Assembly (NCBI GenBank): GCA_015039365.1
Contig: WION01000085.1
Coordinates: 116,106-180,105, forward strand
Length of the DNA: 64,000 bases
Direction: 5' to 3'
Source: Amanita rubescens
Lineage: Eukaryota > Basidiomycota > Agaricomycetes > Agaricales > Amanitaceae
Position numbers and translations under genes: made by a program. Numbering within the stretch: the stretch's first letter is position 1; the number at the start of each line of letters is the position of its first letter. Under the pieces are notes generated by a model. It ran no database searches. It was not told the origin of the DNA and saw nothing but the letters and a program-made list of their open reading frames with translations. Positions 61,417-64,000 of this stretch are shown one piece after another.

Positions 61417-63151
61417 ATGACCAACGAGCAGACTGCACTACTATCCGATCGCCAGCGAACGCCTGTCCCTAAGTTGCAGCTAGCTGTCATTTTGCTTCTC
61501 CAAGCTATTCCATCTTACCTTACATAAATCAGGTATATCTATGCAACCTGACATGGTACATTCTTATCTCGCTTCAAAGCTGATCGCGGATCTGGGTATC
61601 ACTGGAGGCGATAATGCGAAATTGGGGTATTATGCAGGGCTTATAGTTGAGTCCAGTAATAAGTCAACGTCGAAGACCGGTTTTATGATATTGTGCCAGG
61701 AATCCCTATTTTATGTTCCGCAAGCCGCGACGATCCTACAATGGGGTAGAATATCTGACCGTATTGGGCGCAAACCGATTCTCCTAGTAGGTCTGATGGG
61801 CAGCGCCTTGTCGATGCTTTGCTTCGGCCTTTCACGGACCTTTGCGACCTTGGTAATAAGGTAAAAAATTCCCTATAGTGGCAGCGATGCGTCGATTTCT
61901 TGAATGTCACAATAGTCGTTGTCTTTGTGGAGTGCTGAACGGGAATGCAGGTGAGCGTGGGAATCCCGATGTCGATGTGGTGTCCACCCCTAACAAAAAG
62001 GGTAGGCGTAATGAAGAGTACAATGAGCGAAGCCCTCGATGCGACGAATCGGGCTCAAGGTTTTGCACTCCTTCCTGTGGTCTGGTCGCTGGGAACATCA
62101 ATAGCGTAAGCAATGCCTTGTGCCTGTGTGTGCCATGCATCTCATGGGCAAGATAATAAGACCCGTAATGGGAGGTAGTCTTGCACGGCCACAGGAACGC
62201 TTCCCTGCGTATTTCAAAGGTGAATTCTGGAGGTTATACCCCTATTTCTTGTCCTGTTTGGGCCCGGCCATCTTCATTTTCATCTCGTTTCTTATTGCGT
62301 TGTTCTTCTTGGAAGAGGTGATCAGGTTTCCTTTGGACCTGTTGGAGATCCTTACATTAAGATACAGACGTTAACAAGGCGTCGCACCCATTCCCATTCA
62401 ACGTCATCGTTCGCCATCACGCCTGCCGAAGAACGCTCTAGACCCGTGCCCCTTCGAGAACTGCTCACATACCCTGTTGTCCTCTCTGTCTCCAATTATG
62501 CCACTCTCGCATCGATGGATATCATTTTTATCTCTCTCCTGCCTCTGTTCATGGCCATGCCGATTGAGCTTGGTGGCTTAGGGTTTACTCCTATGGTCAT
62601 TGGATATGTATTGGGTACGCTCGGTGTCTGGACCGGTATCTCTTCAGTGCTTTTCTGTGCCAGACTTATTCACAGATTCGGTGAAAAGCGAGTGTTCATC
62701 GCGGGGATGCTGATATTCTGCGTCAATTCTACTATGCTTCCCCCTGATTAATATCATTGCACGCCGGATTGGATTGACGTGGGTAGTCTGGTGTCTTCTC
62801 GCTTTCTCCCTGTCTCTCGTTCCTGTGATGGACATGTGCTATAGTAAGTCTGGATCAGAGGAGAGGAGTCGTACTCACTGAATGGAAGGTTGTATATTCA
62901 TTTACATTACGGCATCATCCCCGAACAAGAATTCGCTCGGCGCTACGAATGGTATCTCACAGACGACGGTGTCTATTGCGCGAGCCATTGGGCCAGCATT
63001 AGCAACGTCGCTCTTGTCGTTCTCTGTGGATAAAAACATCCTCAAGGGTTACACAGTATATGTTGTTCTCCTTGCACTGTCTTGTGCGGCACTACTTCCT
63101 GCTCTGCAACTTCCGGTTAAACCGTGGGATGAGAACGACGATCAATCGTAG
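61417..63151 (+). pseudogene. DHA1-type major facilitator transporter with two frameshifts
   Basis: The gene reads MTNEQTALLSDRQRTPVPKL, then transporter blocks: LIADLGITGGDNAKLGYYAG, ESLFYVPQAATILQWGRISD, RIGRKPILLVGLMGSALSML, CLCGVLNGNAGVMKS, FALLPVVWSLGTSI, PVMGGSLARPQERFP, VLSVSNYATLASMDIIF, SPNKNSLGATNGISQTT and LPVKPWDENDDQS at the end. The RIGRKP loop is typical of drug/proton antiporters (ZIFL/YCF-like fungal group). Near 61495 a deletion removes part of TM1 and shifts the frame. At about 62745 a run of five C has one base too many, putting LINIIARRIGLTW in another frame. The second could be a homopolymer sequencing error; the first looks like real damage. Confidence 0.8.
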
Positions 63152-64000
63152 CAAAACCCGCTTTAGAAAACAAATCCGTGGATAGAGTCGATGAAACTCT
63201 CATTGGAGAAAATCAGGTGTATCATGGGTTCAAATATATATATCATCTCTGGACGTATGCGACAAATGGTGAATAAACGTTCGAACTGCGGAAATTTATT
63301 CACCAGCATGTCACAGGATATACGACAACTCCATGTGTATATCAGCGCTGTATTCATGTCCGTATACCGGATCTTTGCGACGCGCACGTCCGACGCCGTG
63401 GAATCGGGAAAACCGAGTCTATGTAGGCAAGCGCGGAGCTTCGAGTCAAATGACAACGATAAGGCAAAGATTTATCGGGAAATCACATTAGAATCTGGAC
63501 TCCTATCTGAATGACTGTTGTGTGAACCCGCTCGGTGTGAACCTGAGGTTTCCCACAGAGGGCTTAACCATCCCCCTGCATGAAGCCGATCAGTAGAAAA
63601 ATTTCGGATGGTCTGGGCATTACTCAAAACTATGGCTTTGCAATCTGATTTTCTCGAGGGAAGTTGAATTACGTTCAACAGGCGCGGTCTTGATAAGGAA
63701 AAAAAAAGAAGGCCATCATAATATATTTAACCAAGTCAAGCGGATTGATTTATGGAAAGAACATCGATGTCAGTCATCATGAAAGGAGTCAGGTGCTCGG
63801 AAACTTCGAGCACTTGAGATATGCGTGTGCGAGTTCCTATCAACTGACCTGGCAATCATCAAAAACTGGTACTCATCGCCACAAATAACGACAAATTAAA
63901 ATAACGACATGATCGGGACTCCCATTTTCTCCCTCTGAGTTTATGTCGCCAGGTAGTAAGCTCAGGTAAGTCTATTCATATTCGGTTCTATTCGCGATCG
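63152..64000. other. Right end, no recognised gene
   Basis: Frames at 63163-63456 (-), 63191-63514 (+) and 63472-63678 (-) overlap and have no motif. Nothing supported to the window edge. Confidence 0.35.

Overview
The window is nuclear DNA from a filamentous basidiomycete, most likely an Agaricomycete. Almost every recognisable gene is cut by many short introns (about 45-60 bases, with GT donors, CTGAC/CTAAC-like branch sites and AG acceptors). Exons can be as short as 7-35 bases, genes sit on both strands with short gaps, and several encoded families are typical of mushrooms (DUF1996 proteins, WOPR regulators, SLIP-GC-like GTPases, basidiomycete sesquiterpene synthases). I saw no rRNA, tRNA, CRISPR or bacterial operon structure. 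Gene models were built by splicing by eye; wherever exon lists are given, the reading phase closes across every junction listed.

Layout: 1-5 kb, one intronless protein of unknown function (-) and mostly unassigned DNA, ending with a small HSBP1 gene (-). 5.5-10 kb, gene-poor, with a broken aldo/keto reductase. 10-19.2 kb, a dense block: F-box-like protein (+), WOPR transcription regulator (+), TFIIH subunit TFB2 (-) and proteasome chaperone NAS6 (+); the last two diverge across only 56 bases. 19.7-21.8 kb, a small secreted protein (+) and a sesquiterpene synthase (-). 24.4-30.6 kb, a RING-like protein with SUMO-interaction motifs (+) and a large SLIP-GC-like GTPase (+). 32.3-44.6 kb, an unstable island: a surface membrane protein gene with a decayed tandem copy, a split 0.85 kb duplication, a delta-COP pseudogene, an intron-like tandem array and a DUF1996 secreted protein with a His-rich tail. 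45.6-54.2 kb, a second conserved block: mitochondrial ICT1/Pth4-type release factor (+), TMEM53/DUF829 hydrolase (-), protein phosphatase methylesterase PPE1 (+) and ribosome-biogenesis AAA ATPase RIX7 (-). 54.8-63.2 kb, a DAL5-type transporter, an Ecm11-like protein, an F-box/leucine-rich protein and a DHA1-type transporter, all (+).

Housekeeping genes (TFIIH, proteasome, ribosome assembly, PP2A, mitochondrial translation) read cleanly through many exons, while accessory genes (aldo/keto reductase, both transporters, the duplicated membrane protein, the delta-COP fragment) carry frameshifts or truncations. That contrast argues for real gene decay more than for general sequencing error. The most unusual features are repeated use of GC-AG introns, a 7-base microexon, the telobox-containing TFB2/NAS6 promoter, the SUMO-motif RING-like protein and the rearranged 32-44 kb island.
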